NCBI GenBank assembly: GCA_050298535.1
Contig: JBNKUI010000087.1
Coordinates: 620,001 to 684,000, forward strand
Origin: JABDMH01 sp050298535
GTDB taxonomy: Bacteria; Bacteroidota; Bacteroidia; Chitinophagales; Saprospiraceae
Length of the DNA: 64,000 bases
Direction of reading: 5' to 3'
In this document: in pieces, positions 36,857 to 45,773 of the stretch
Numbering within the stretch: the first letter of the stretch is position 1
Layout of the letters: the number at the start of each line of letters is the position of its first letter
The notes under the pieces: model-generated
The model's database searches: none
The model's input: only the letters and a program-made list of their open reading frames with translations
Told to the model about the DNA's origin: nothing
Made by a program: the position numbers and the translations under genes

Positions 36857-38407
36857 TTACCAATCAATGGGGAAATAGTCTTTCAAAAATTTTCCACACC
36901 AGTGGGTACCTTTATTGATCCCGTCAAAAAAAGGGTCGCATATACGCGCGGCCCCATCTACAATGTCCAATGGAGGCTGAAAATCGTGTACCTGCTCCTT
37001 TTTTCGTGCGAGTTGTACCGGGTCTTCATCGGTTACCCATCCTGTATCTACCGCATTCATATAGATGCCATCTCTGGCCAGATCACTCGCTGAGGTATGT
37101 GTGAGCATGTTGAGTGCCGCCTTGGCCATATTGGTGTGTGGATGCCGGTCTATTTTATGGAACCGATGAAACTTTCCCTCCATCGCAGACACATTTACAA
37201 TATGCTTCTGGCCGGTATTGGATCGACGCATCATTTTCGATAATCGGTTGCATAATACAAAAGGAGCAATGCTGTTGACTAGTTGAACCTCCACCATCTC
37301 TGCCGTTTCAATCTCTCCTATACGTAGCCTCCAGCTGTTGGATTCTCTAAGGTCTACCTGTTGAAGGTCTGCATCCAGTTTGCCGGTTGGAAATATTTCA
37401 TGAGATTTTAATGCTTGATCAAAACTGTAGGGTATCTGTGAAAGCTTAGCAGAGGCGGATAATCCAAGTCCTGGTCGTTTGCTGGACCAGCTTATTGGCA
37501 TATTTCCCGTTTTCATCCCATCGTTTACATTTTCAAGCTGATGCAGACAGTGCTGATAGTTTGATAGTATGGTTTGAGTTTCTTTTCCCAGATCCTGAAA
37601 AGCTACCTCTTCATTGTGCATTAGATGCGCATAGAATCCCATGGGTCGCCTGACAGTCTGTGCCGCGTTATTTATTAAGATATCCAGCCTATGATAGGTG
37701 CCTTCAATATGTGAGGCAAACAGCTCTACGCTGGTAGTGTGTCGAAGATCCAGCCCATATATATGTAATCTATCACCCCAGCGACTGTAGCCATCTTCTG
37801 CAGCAAAACGCATGGCGGCATCCACTGGAAATCGGGTGGTTACAATCACTGTGGCACCCCCTTCTAGCATCATTAAAGTTGCTTGATAACCGATTTTTAA
37901 TCGACCACCTGTGATGATAGCTATCTGGTCTGTCAGATCTGCGGTTTGAAATCTTTTATTGTAATTATAATCACCACAAGAGGGGCACATGGCATCATAA
38001 AAGTGGTGCAATTCATCATAGAGTTTGGTACAAACGTAGCAGCTTCTTGGACTATCAAGCTTTATAGGTCTCTTTTTTTGCTCTCCCACCCCAATCATAC
38101 GAGGGCTAGTGAAGACTTCCTGTTGCCTGGCAGATCGAATGCCGGTTTTCGATCGCTTGACCCGATCAGCCATTCGTTGGTTGGCTTTCTTTTTCTTAAG
38201 CCTGGCCTTACGACGTTCATTGATCGCATCACGGTCTGGACGGGATAATTCACCGGCAGCCCTCAACAGCTGAATTCGCTTCGACTCCTCGATGGATGCC
38301 AGCAGCTCTGGATTGTTTTTGAGATGAACCAGTGCCTCGACAATTGCATCGATTGAATCACCAGATGGAAGATTAACTGATTCATTTTTCTCTTCAGATT
38401 CCAACAT
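36857..38407 (-). CDS. Zinc-ribbon short-chain dehydrogenase lacking the catalytic Tyr
   Basis: This 516-residue protein has an unusual layout. Residues 1-90 are helical and very basic (RKARLKKKKANQRMADRVKR). Residues 120-148 carry C123, C126, C141 and C144 in a zinc-ribbon-like pattern. From about 155 comes an SDR Rossmann fold: TGGRLKIG (166-173), NNAA (246-249), serine S407 in NVSAMEGKF, and K429. In place of YxxxK the sequence reads HPHTNMAK, so T425 stands where the catalytic Tyr should be. An insertion of ~100 residues lies between the NNAA and serine motifs. I recall similar zinc-ribbon SDRs in other organisms, without a known function. The kinase gene follows after 15 nt. Confidence 0.85.
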   Translation of the reverse strand: MLESEEKNESVNLPSGDSIDAIVEALVHLKNNPELLASIEESKRIQLLRAAGELSRPDRDAINERRKARLKKKKANQRMADRVKRSKTGIRSARQQEVFTSPRMIGVGEQKKRPIKLDSPRSCYVCTKLYDELHHFYDAMCPSCGDYNYNKRFQTADLTDQIAIITGGRLKIGYQATLMMLEGGATVIVTTRFPVDAAMRFAAEDGYSRWGDRLHIYGLDLRHTTSVELFASHIEGTYHRLDILINNAAQTVRRPMGFYAHLMHNEEVAFQDLGKETQTILSNYQHCLHQLENVNDGMKTGNMPISWSSKRPGLGLSASAKLSQIPYSFDQALKSHEIFPTGKLDADLQQVDLRESNSWRLRIGEIETAEMVEVQLVNSIAPFVLCNRLSKMMRRSNTGQKHIVNVSAMEGKFHRFHKIDRHPHTNMAKAALNMLTHTSASDLARDGIYMNAVDTGWVTDEDPVQLARKKEQVHDFQPPLDIVDGAARICDPFFDGINKGTHWCGKFLKDYFPIDW

Positions 38408-38496
38408 AAGAGAAATTTAATAAGAAGGCTAAGATATGGTTTGCACAAGAACTTATGCACTGATAAGGTGTTCGGATCCGGACGTTTTTGTGCGCA

Positions 38497-38516
38497 ATCG
38501 TACAGATTGATCGTAC
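38497..38516. repeat. Direct repeat in divergent intergenic region
   Basis: ATCGTAC occurs at 38497-38503 and 38510-38516, a 13-nt period, between the zinc-ribbon SDR and the membrane-protein gene. Possible operator pair; could be chance. Confidence 0.25.
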
Positions 38517-38613
38517 TCATTATAAGGATTATACTTTATAAAATATTGAATATCAATTATTTATCATTAGTGGCACGTCGATTGACTATATATTAAATGT
38601 AAAATACTGGATT

Positions 38614-39117
38614 ATGGCACGGAGTACTAATAGCGAGTTTAGAGAAGATAAGAAACAGAACCTTTATGTAGTGGGAGGATGTGCCCTTGTGCTAGCTGGG
38701 TTATCAGCTGGGATACTGAACTATGTTAAAGAACTAACAAATCCGTCCATAGTGAATCTGCCGATTGTGACTGATCTTGAAAGTTTATCAGCATCGGATG
38801 TCCTAATCTTCTTTCTGGTACTTACGTTGACGACATTTATACCTGTGGCGGCACGATTTCCTTTGATTTTGCAAAATGCAGAGTTTAGAAAATCTGCAAA
38901 ACTAACCGGGAAATCAATGAGTCGAACTTCACTGGGACTGGTACCACTTCTGTTAATTGGAGGTCTTATCTATGGCTTACAACTCGACATTCCCACCCCG
39001 AATGAAACATCAAGCCAGGAAGTTCCCTGCAATATTAAGATAGAGACTGCTGCCTACTTTAGTACGCATGATTTGCTGTCATGCTACCAATACAACCCAA
39101 CCTGTAAAAGGAGCTAA
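38614..39117 (+). CDS. Small membrane protein of unknown function
   Basis: This 167-residue protein has three predicted membrane segments (about 17-37, 62-85 and 105-124). A polar loop separates the first two, and a C-terminal tail of ~43 residues holds three cysteines (DIPTPNETSSQEVPCNIKIE onward, ending PTCKRS). No family is recognised. It stands alone: a divergent SDR gene on one side and its own terminator (39172-39203) on the other, which supports it being a real transcribed gene. No function is assigned. Confidence 0.7.
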   Translation: MARSTNSEFREDKKQNLYVVGGCALVLAGLSAGILNYVKELTNPSIVNLPIVTDLESLSASDVLIFFLVLTLTTFIPVAARFPLILQNAEFRKSAKLTGKSMSRTSLGLVPLLLIGGLIYGLQLDIPTPNETSSQEVPCNIKIETAAYFSTHDLLSCYQYNPTCKRS

Positions 39118-39171
39118 CAGTTTGCTCATAGAGCGATTTTCGTATTCTTTATTAACAATGTGCTATTTGCT

Positions 39172-39203
39172 AAAGTGGTAACCACCCGGTTATCACTTTT
39201 TTT
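39172..39203 (+). terminator. Rho-independent terminator
   Basis: A 12-bp stem with one G.U pair (39172-39183 and 39188-39199), 4-nt loop ACCC, then a T run. It ends the small membrane-protein transcript. Confidence 0.88.
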
Positions 39204-39300
39204 ATGTTGGATTCTTTTAACCTCTTACTTAGACTTGCGTTAATCTCTCGTTAAATGCACATGGAGTCACACGACCTTTGGATATACTTGCAACATCACC

Positions 39301-41805
39301 ATGAAAGTGAATCATCCATTTCAATTGCTTTGCCAGGTATTTTTCGTTATCGGAATTATCACGGGTATGGTTTCGGGTGCATCGGCTCAAAGAATAACGG
39401 GCACTGTCACTGATGCTAGAGGTGAACCTTTACCTTATGTCAATGTATTTGTCAAGGAGATTCAATCCGGTGCTAATACAGATTTGGAGGGTAATTACAT
39501 AATGGTCCTGGATCCGGGACATTATCAAGTGGTTTTTTCAAGTGTGGGATATATCCCGCAGGAAATTCCGATTGTTGTAAGGGATGGAGAATCCGTGGTG
39601 AACGTGACACTGCGAGTTTCTGATGTGGAGTTGGATCAGATACTTGTAAGGGCTAAGAAAAAAGATGCTGCCTATGAAATTATTCAGAAGGTAACAGAAA
39701 ATAGAGATAAGTATTTAAAAGCAATTGAAAATTATCGATGCAATCTATATTTACGGGCTGGGGAATTTTTTTCGGAGGAAAACCCAAATGCTGAAAAGAA
39801 TAAAAATTTAGAGGTACAAATTGAATTTAGTCCCGACGCCGATCCTTTTACAAATGATCAGACCGATACACTTTCTAAAGATAATCTCGTTGAAATTTAT
39901 TCAGACTTATCTTTTCAATATCCCGACGATTTCAAAGATATTCGACTTGGGTATAAAAAATATGGTGATGACAAAGGCTTGTTTATTCCTAAGCTGAGTG
40001 AGACTGCTTTTAATTTTTATAATAACCTAGTGCCACTCAACGGAATTTCCCAAGTGCCACTTATCTCCCCCTTCAGCAATACTGCCATACTCACTTACAA
40101 GTATCAGTTGATTTCCAGCACGCAGGAGGGATCAAATTTAGTCCATAAAATAAAGGTAACTCCCCGTAAGAAGGGAAATGCATCTTGTGAGGGATATGTG
40201 TACGTCAACGACAACCTCTGGAATATCAATCGGGTTGAGTTGGATTTGTCCCCCGATGCATTATATATATACGATGCCTTTTCAGTCGAACAATCCTATG
40301 CCCTCACTAATGATTCACAATGGTTGGTAGATCGACTTTTTTTCCGATATGTGGCCCAGCAAAGTAAAACGAAGTCATTTACAGGCACTACACTTTTACA
40401 CTTTCTAAATATTGAAACAAATGTGAATTTTCCTCCAAAATTCTTTGGAAATGAAGTTGCAATAACTACGAGGGAAGCCATAGATAGAGATCAGAATTAC
40501 TGGGATTCAACCCGTATCGAGCCCTTGTCAGCCGAGGAGGAAAAGGTTGTAGCGTACCGTGATAGTATCAAACGACTTCATGAGAGTGAGGAATATTTAG
40601 ATTCCACTCAGAAGGCGTACAATAAAGTGACGGCAGGAGAAGTGTTGTGGCATGGTTTGGGGTTTAGAAATAATTTTAAAAAGTCAGACTTTTATCATTC
40701 CTCATTACTGGATCTTATAGGTTTTTCTGTAATTGGCGGATTTAGGCTAGGTCCTTATGCTAGTTACTTTCGCAGGTACCCGACTGACAAGATGCTACGA
40801 ATGTCAGGCTCTGTCAGCGTGGGTTTGAAAAATACGGACGTAAACGGGTATTATAATTTTTGGACGAGATACAACCCGTATAAATTAAGTGAATTTGGTG
40901 TTAGTTTTGGACGCGAATTTCAGTCTATAAATAGCTTTGATGCCTACCTCAATCAATTGAAAAGATCTAATTATATATTAAGGGATTACATCGCAGCATA
41001 TCATACTACGGAGTTATTTAATGGTTTTTATGTGAGACTGGGAGTCGATTTTAGTGATCGTCGTTCAGCCCTGGGATTTGACAGTGAGACCTTTATCGGA
41101 GATATTATCGAAGATGACGAACCTATTTTCTTTGAGCCGTATCAAGCACTACGATCTGAAATAAGATTTTCATACACTCCTGCTCAGCGATTTATGACAG
41201 AACCTACCCGAAAGGTAGTTCTGGGTAGTAAATTTCCTACAATACATTTTCAGTATCAAAAGGGGTGGAACAAACTTTTTGGAAGTGATATTGACTGGGA
41301 CTATATGCAAGTGGGACTGACCCATGATCTAATACTCGGAACGTTAGGAAATTCAAAGTATACAATGCGATTGGGTAAATTCTTAAATACCCGCAATGTA
41401 CGATATGTGGATCTTTTACGGTTTCGACAGTCAGATCCGTATCTGTTCTCCAGTCCCCTGGGTTCCTTTCAGTTGCTTGACACTTCGCTTACTACCACGG
41501 GCTTGTTTTTTGAAGCACATCATATTCATCATTTTAATGGAGCACTTATTAATAATGTTCCATTGATCAAGAAATTAAAGGTTCGAGTTGCTGCCGGTGG
41601 TGGGATGTTATATGTCCAAAAGGATAACTATCGACATCAGGAAATTTTTGGCGGTATCGAGCGGGTATTCAAAATTGGTGCAAGAAGGAGGCTGCGGCTT
41701 GGGTTATTCGGTGTTTTAGCAGATAGTAATCAGACAAAGACTACAGCGGGCTGGAAGATCTCATTGGACATTATTGATACCTGGAAAAAGGATTGGAGTC
41801 ATTAG
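39301..41805 (+). CDS. DUF5686 outer-membrane protein with carboxypeptidase-like domain
   Basis: This 834-residue exported protein has a signal peptide to about the SGASAQ segment. A CarboxypepD_reg-like beta-sandwich follows (about 31-115), with RITGTVTDARGEPLPYVNVF and the GHYQVVFSSVGY end. From about residue 125 comes the DUF5686 region, opening KKDAAYEIIQKVTENRDKYL. The second half is beta-rich with aromatic strands and is likely an outer-membrane barrel ending SLDIIDTWKKDWSH. The family is widespread in Bacteroidota and has no settled function; a TonB-like plug is absent. A GACCTTTG box at 39273-39280 could be a weak -7 element. The M23 lipoprotein gene follows after 130 nt. Confidence 0.88.
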   Translation: MKVNHPFQLLCQVFFVIGIITGMVSGASAQRITGTVTDARGEPLPYVNVFVKEIQSGANTDLEGNYIMVLDPGHYQVVFSSVGYIPQEIPIVVRDGESVVNVTLRVSDVELDQILVRAKKKDAAYEIIQKVTENRDKYLKAIENYRCNLYLRAGEFFSEENPNAEKNKNLEVQIEFSPDADPFTNDQTDTLSKDNLVEIYSDLSFQYPDDFKDIRLGYKKYGDDKGLFIPKLSETAFNFYNNLVPLNGISQVPLISPFSNTAILTYKYQLISSTQEGSNLVHKIKVTPRKKGNASCEGYVYVNDNLWNINRVELDLSPDALYIYDAFSVEQSYALTNDSQWLVDRLFFRYVAQQSKTKSFTGTTLLHFLNIETNVNFPPKFFGNEVAITTREAIDRDQNYWDSTRIEPLSAEEEKVVAYRDSIKRLHESEEYLDSTQKAYNKVTAGEVLWHGLGFRNNFKKSDFYHSSLLDLIGFSVIGGFRLGPYASYFRRYPTDKMLRMSGSVSVGLKNTDVNGYYNFWTRYNPYKLSEFGVSFGREFQSINSFDAYLNQLKRSNYILRDYIAAYHTTELFNGFYVRLGVDFSDRRSALGFDSETFIGDIIEDDEPIFFEPYQALRSEIRFSYTPAQRFMTEPTRKVVLGSKFPTIHFQYQKGWNKLFGSDIDWDYMQVGLTHDLILGTLGNSKYTMRLGKFLNTRNVRYVDLLRFRQSDPYLFSSPLGSFQLLDTSLTTTGLFFEAHHIHHFNGALINNVPLIKKLKVRVAAGGGMLYVQKDNYRHQEIFGGIERVFKIGARRRLRLGLFGVLADSNQTKTTAGWKISLDIIDTWKKDWSH

Positions 41806-41935
41806 TAATCTAATGATGTAATTGTACGTACCTGGATTGTTACCTATTAAATCTGGACATTTCCGATCCATATACTTGTCAGTTAAGATCTTCGTTTGTT
41901 AAGTTAGAAGTACCGATCAATTACACTATTAGATA

Positions 41936-43279
41936 ATGAACACAGTCGCGGGCAGGATTTTTTTCTATTTATCACTCATTTTGTTTGTTCTAGGCTGTGG
42001 TCCTTCAGAAGAACCTCTTCCCGAATGGATTGTTCCCAATCCCGGTCCTCGGGAAGCTTATTTAAGGGCATTTGCAAATACCAGTTTAGAGAATTCGGCC
42101 TTATATCGTCAATGGCTCGAAGCCTCTACCCAGGCACTTGATGATACACTAGAGATACAGACTCCGCATCAGGAAATAGTCTATTTCGAGGCATCCGAAC
42201 CAGATGCAGTGGGATACCGCTTTACCTTGGAGCAGGGTCAAAAACTACAATTTGTCAAGCATGTTAAGCCCGAGAATATTTCCGTTTTTGTTGATTTATT
42301 TCGACCGGGGATGGATAGTATTTCGAATGTCGAATTGTTAGGTGAGTTAGAGATGGGTCGAGACACCTTTTTATATGAGGCTTTTCGCGAGGGAGAATAT
42401 GTAATCAGGATCCAGCCAGAACTCCTGGTAGACTGCGCTGTGACGGTGAGTTTCACGGTACTTCCCGTATATGATTTCCCTGTAGAAGGCGGAGATAATT
42501 GGGATATCGGAAGTTTCTTTGGTGATCCCAGAGATGGAGGTCGGAGAAAGCATAAAGGGGTGGATGTCTTTGCCCGCAGGGGCACTCCTGTGGTAGCGAT
42601 TTCTGAAGGTGTAGTCAGTAGAGTGAGAGAGGGCGGATTAGGAGGTAAGACTGTATGGGTGCGTGATCATGAACGATCTATCAATCAGTACTATGCGCAT
42701 CTGGATACGCAAATGGTGGAGCGAGGTCAGCACATAAAACCGGGTGATATATTGGGCCTGGTCGGTAACACTGGCAACGCCCGGACTACACCGCCCCACC
42801 TTCATTTTGGACTCTATGTGCGATCGCAAGGTGCTGTAGATCCACAACCGTATATATCCAGGACACCCACATTACGAAATGAAGTAGTCAGTACCATCCA
42901 AAAAAACGAGTCAAGGCGCTCCAGGACCTATACTACAACTCTATATGAGGGACCTGACCGAAAGTCTGCAGCTATTCGAACCTTACCTCCACATCAATAC
43001 TTTAAGATTGTTTCTGAATCAGGATCATATTACCGCGTTGCATTGCCTGATGGTCCCGAGGGATACATCCGGAAGCATGATACCGAAATCTTTCAAAGAC
43101 CTTTCAGAAACATGGTGAGTGAGACCTCCACCGTCCTGTGGAAAGAATATGGCGAGCAAATCATCCCGGTCGTGCATGTTCCAGAAGGGAATCCGGTGAG
43201 GGTGCTGGCAGTAGCTGGTGAGTCAATCTTTGCTGAATTCAACAGTGAAGATATTTCCTATCAAGGTTGGTTGCAATAG
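41936..43279 (+). CDS. M23 peptidase (LytM) lipoprotein with SH3-like tail
   Basis: This envelope peptidase of 447 residues has lipobox FVLGC (C21). The middle holds an M23/LytM domain (about 180-300): HKGVDVFARRGTPV supplies the first zinc His and Asp, and PHLHFGLYV the HxH pair. All expected zinc ligands appear present, so it is probably an active peptidoglycan endopeptidase rather than a degenerate EnvC/NlpD-type activator. The N-terminal ~150 residues form a beta-rich region of unknown role. After 310 an SH3-like domain (TYTTTLYEGPDRKSAAIRTL, then YYRVALPDGPEGYI) may bind the cell wall. The hydrolase gene begins ~100 nt downstream. Confidence 0.9.
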   Translation: MNTVAGRIFFYLSLILFVLGCGPSEEPLPEWIVPNPGPREAYLRAFANTSLENSALYRQWLEASTQALDDTLEIQTPHQEIVYFEASEPDAVGYRFTLEQGQKLQFVKHVKPENISVFVDLFRPGMDSISNVELLGELEMGRDTFLYEAFREGEYVIRIQPELLVDCAVTVSFTVLPVYDFPVEGGDNWDIGSFFGDPRDGGRRKHKGVDVFARRGTPVVAISEGVVSRVREGGLGGKTVWVRDHERSINQYYAHLDTQMVERGQHIKPGDILGLVGNTGNARTTPPHLHFGLYVRSQGAVDPQPYISRTPTLRNEVVSTIQKNESRRSRTYTTTLYEGPDRKSAAIRTLPPHQYFKIVSESGSYYRVALPDGPEGYIRKHDTEIFQRPFRNMVSETSTVLWKEYGEQIIPVVHVPEGNPVRVLAVAGESIFAEFNSEDISYQGWLQ

Positions 43280-43377
43280 CGGATTGGCGATTTGAGTGAT
43301 ACAGTGCACTAGATCTCAAAAGTAAATTGCCCACTTTTTTGATAAATTACGGCAGGTCTAATTATCAATTTACAATC

Positions 43378-44561
43378 ATGGGAAGATACATTTTGATTTG
43401 TCTGCTGATCACGCTGTACTCCTTAGCTTCTGGTCAGGAAAGTATGCTCTGCCAGGGTGCTTACTGGACTGAGGCTGAGGGGGCAAAGTTTATGAAGGAG
43501 ACTGCAGAACGCTGGACAAATGTCTATTCCTGGCAGCAAAGGGCTGGAATCATAAGGCGAGGTATTATCAAGGGATCAGGCTGGAGCCATTTACCACAGT
43601 CTCCAGGTATACCAAAAGCTTTTATTCGGAGCTCAAAGCGAATGGACGGTTATATTGTTGAAAATGTCGCCATTGAGAGTTTCCCTGGGTTTTATGTGAC
43701 CGGCAATATCTATCGACCCGCTGAGTCCGAGGGAGCAATGCCTCTAGTGCTATGCCCTCATGGTCATTGGAACCAACCTGGCGATATTGGGCGCTGGAGG
43801 TCTGATATGCAGAGAAGATGTGCCATGCTGGCCCGGATGGGTGCACTTGTATTTGCTTATGATCTTGTGGGATATGCAGAATCTACTCAGGTGACACACC
43901 ATGTTCCTATCGCCTTCACCCTACAGCTCTATAATGGAAAACGGGCCCTTGACTATCTCTTAAGCCGGGATGATGTAGACCGTGATCTTGTGGCCATTAC
44001 CGGCGCATCGGGTGGTGGCACTCAAAGCTTTATGCTCACCGCTCTGGATGATAGGATTAAAGTCAGCGTCCCGGTGGTGATGGTCAGTGCACACTTTTTT
44101 GGTGGTTGTGTTTGCGAGTCAGGGATGCCGGTACATCGCGGTGAAAACATCAAACAAACAATGTAGAAATCGCAGGTTTGGCAGCTCCTCGTCCCATGTT
44201 GGTGATTTCTGATGGTGGTGATTGGACTAGCAATAATCCAGTGGTTGAATATCCTTATTTGAAGAAAATTTATGACGCATACGGGTTACCGCACTTACTG
44301 AATCATGTGCATTTCCCGGCAGAAAGACACGATTATGGATTTTCAAAAAGGGCTGTCATGTACAATTTTTTACAGAAACATCTTGATCTGCAGGTTGATG
44401 ATGTGCTATTTAATAAGGAAACCGGACAGTTTGATGAGTCCTTCATTCAACTACTACCTGAAGATGCTCTCAGGATTTTTGATGCTTCTCATCCCAGACC
44501 TGCAGATGCACTGGAGGGAGATGAGGCAGTCATTGCAGCTTTCACTGCATTACAGGAATAA
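43378..44561 (+). pseudogene. Exported alpha/beta hydrolase, broken by a -1 frameshift
   Basis: This is an acetyl-esterase/dienelactone-type hydrolase of the Abhydrolase_7/AXE1-like group, ~394 residues if intact. ATG 43378 gives a signal peptide (ending about LASGQE). The first frame runs to TAG 44164-44166 and carries the nucleophile elbow GASGGG. The second frame has the acid/His end (MLVISDGGDWTSNN, then HFPAERHDYGFSK). At 44144-44147 the sequence has AAAA; one more A would restore GEKHQTNNVEIAGLAAPRP, so a single A was lost in a run. No slippery heptamer fits programmed frameshifting. Whether this is a real mutation or a read error cannot be told here. Confidence 0.85.
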
Positions 44562-45317
44562 GTGCAGTCCAAATAGACGTAGAAGGGCTATAACGACGAT
44601 GACAATTAGAACCCAATAGGCAATCTGATTTGCCTTAGGATGGTTACTGGCAAATTTGGCGGTGTACCAGCCGCCAATCGTCTGACCAATAGCCAGGATA
44701 GCTCCTACATCCCACTGAATAAGTCCCTTCCAGTGGAAGATGGCCACTACAACTACGGTGTATAAAGCAACTACCAGGGATTTCAGGGCGTTGGCTTCTA
44801 CCATGTTATACTTGGCCACCAAAACCATAGTAGCCAGGTAGAATATACCCATCCCCATCTGAATGAATCCGCCATAAAACCCCAGTGCCAGATAGAGAGG
44901 TATAGCCAACCAGATATTGACATCCCGAGTCGTACTGGACTCCCGGAGCCAGCGCTTAGGTTTTACCAGGAGGATGACCAGCATAGCCAGCATAAGGAAG
45001 CGGAAGACAGAAATAAATTGCTCATTACTCACATTTACGGCTACTACAACACCCACAATGGCGCCCAGCACCGTGAGTATAAGATTCCATTTGCTTTTGC
45101 TGATATTGATCTTACCGTGTTGATAGAAAGCCCAACTTCCTGCCACAGATTGACTAAGTACACCTACGCGATTGGTACCATTTGCTATATTGCCCGGCAG
45201 CCCTATGACTTCGGTAAGAATGGTAAGCGTGATTGCTGATCCATTTCCGGCAAGCGTATTTATTGCGCCCGCAATCGCTCCTCCTACAATGGCAATTACA
45301 TACTGGTAAAGTTCCAT
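44550..45317 (-). CDS. TSUP-family anion permease (TauE/SafE)
   Basis: This is a 255-residue membrane protein with about eight membrane segments and the TauE/SafE repeats. The N-terminus VGGAIAGAINTLAGNGSAITL is the conserved first repeat; the second repeat includes FYGGFIQMGMGIFYL. Characterised members move sulfite, sulfoacetate or other organosulfur anions; here the substrate is unknown. ATG 45317 is chosen because it starts 1 nt after the epimerase stop and places the first membrane helix at the N-terminus; a longer upstream frame overlaps the epimerase gene. It is the last gene of the serC run. Confidence 0.88.
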   Translation of the reverse strand: MELYQYVIAIVGGAIAGAINTLAGNGSAITLTILTEVIGLPGNIANGTNRVGVLSQSVAGSWAFYQHGKINISKSKWNLILTVLGAIVGVVVAVNVSNEQFISVFRFLMLAMLVILLVKPKRWLRESSTTRDVNIWLAIPLYLALGFYGGFIQMGMGIFYLATMVLVAKYNMVEANALKSLVVALYTVVVVAIFHWKGLIQWDVGAILAIGQTIGGWYTAKFASNHPKANQIAYWVLIVIVVIALLRLFGLHLFL

Positions 45318-45318
45318 A

Positions 45319-45726
45319 CTAGGATCTTGGTTGACAGATTTCGACAAGAATTCCACCCACTGATTTTGGATGTATAAAAAACACAAGCTTGTCCATGGCG
45401 CCAAGAATAGGTTCTTCCTGCAGAACCTGATATCCTGCATTTTTCATGCGGCTCAGTTCCTTGTTGATATCTTCTACAGCAAATGCAATATGATGGAGAC
45501 CTTCACCACGGTTTGCAATAAACCTGGCTACCGAACTACCTTCATCTGTTGCTTCCAGTAGTTCTGTTTTAGTATTGTCATGTTTTAGGAAACGTACTTT
45601 TACTTTTTGGCTTGCTACAATTTCATCATGGAGGATTTCAGCTCCGAGGAGCTCCTGATATTTCCTGGTAGCCTCCTCAATATTTCTGACTGCCACTCCG
45701 ATATGATCCAGAGGTAAATTTTTCAC
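45319..45726 (-). CDS. mce: Methylmalonyl-CoA epimerase
   Basis: This 135-residue vicinal-oxygen-chelate protein interconverts R- and S-methylmalonyl-CoA in the propionate pathway. HIGVAVRNIEEATRKYQELLGA, HDEIVASQKVKVRFL, GEGLHHIAFAVEDI and the final VGGILVEICQ segments supply the metal-binding His and Glu residues. The length is typical. The permease gene starts 1 nt after its stop. Methylmalonyl-CoA mutase genes are not in the window. Confidence 0.93.
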   Translation of the reverse strand: MKNLPLDHIGVAVRNIEEATRKYQELLGAEILHDEIVASQKVKVRFLKHDNTKTELLEATDEGSSVARFIANRGEGLHHIAFAVEDINKELSRMKNAGYQVLQEEPILGAMDKLVFFIHPKSVGGILVEICQPRS

Positions 45727-45773
45727 TGGAAAGTTTTTGCTTCCTGAAAGTAAGCATTGAAGTTACGATATAT

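Noticed and set aside
43316..43342. Weak AT-rich hairpin after the M23 peptidase gene
   Set aside because: Only six to seven A-T dominated pairs with a 9-nt loop; too weak for a terminator call.
44142..44166. Programmed -1 frameshift in the alpha/beta hydrolase
   Set aside because: No slippery X-XXY-YYZ heptamer in the right frame and no stem-loop seen downstream; a lost A in an A run explains it better.
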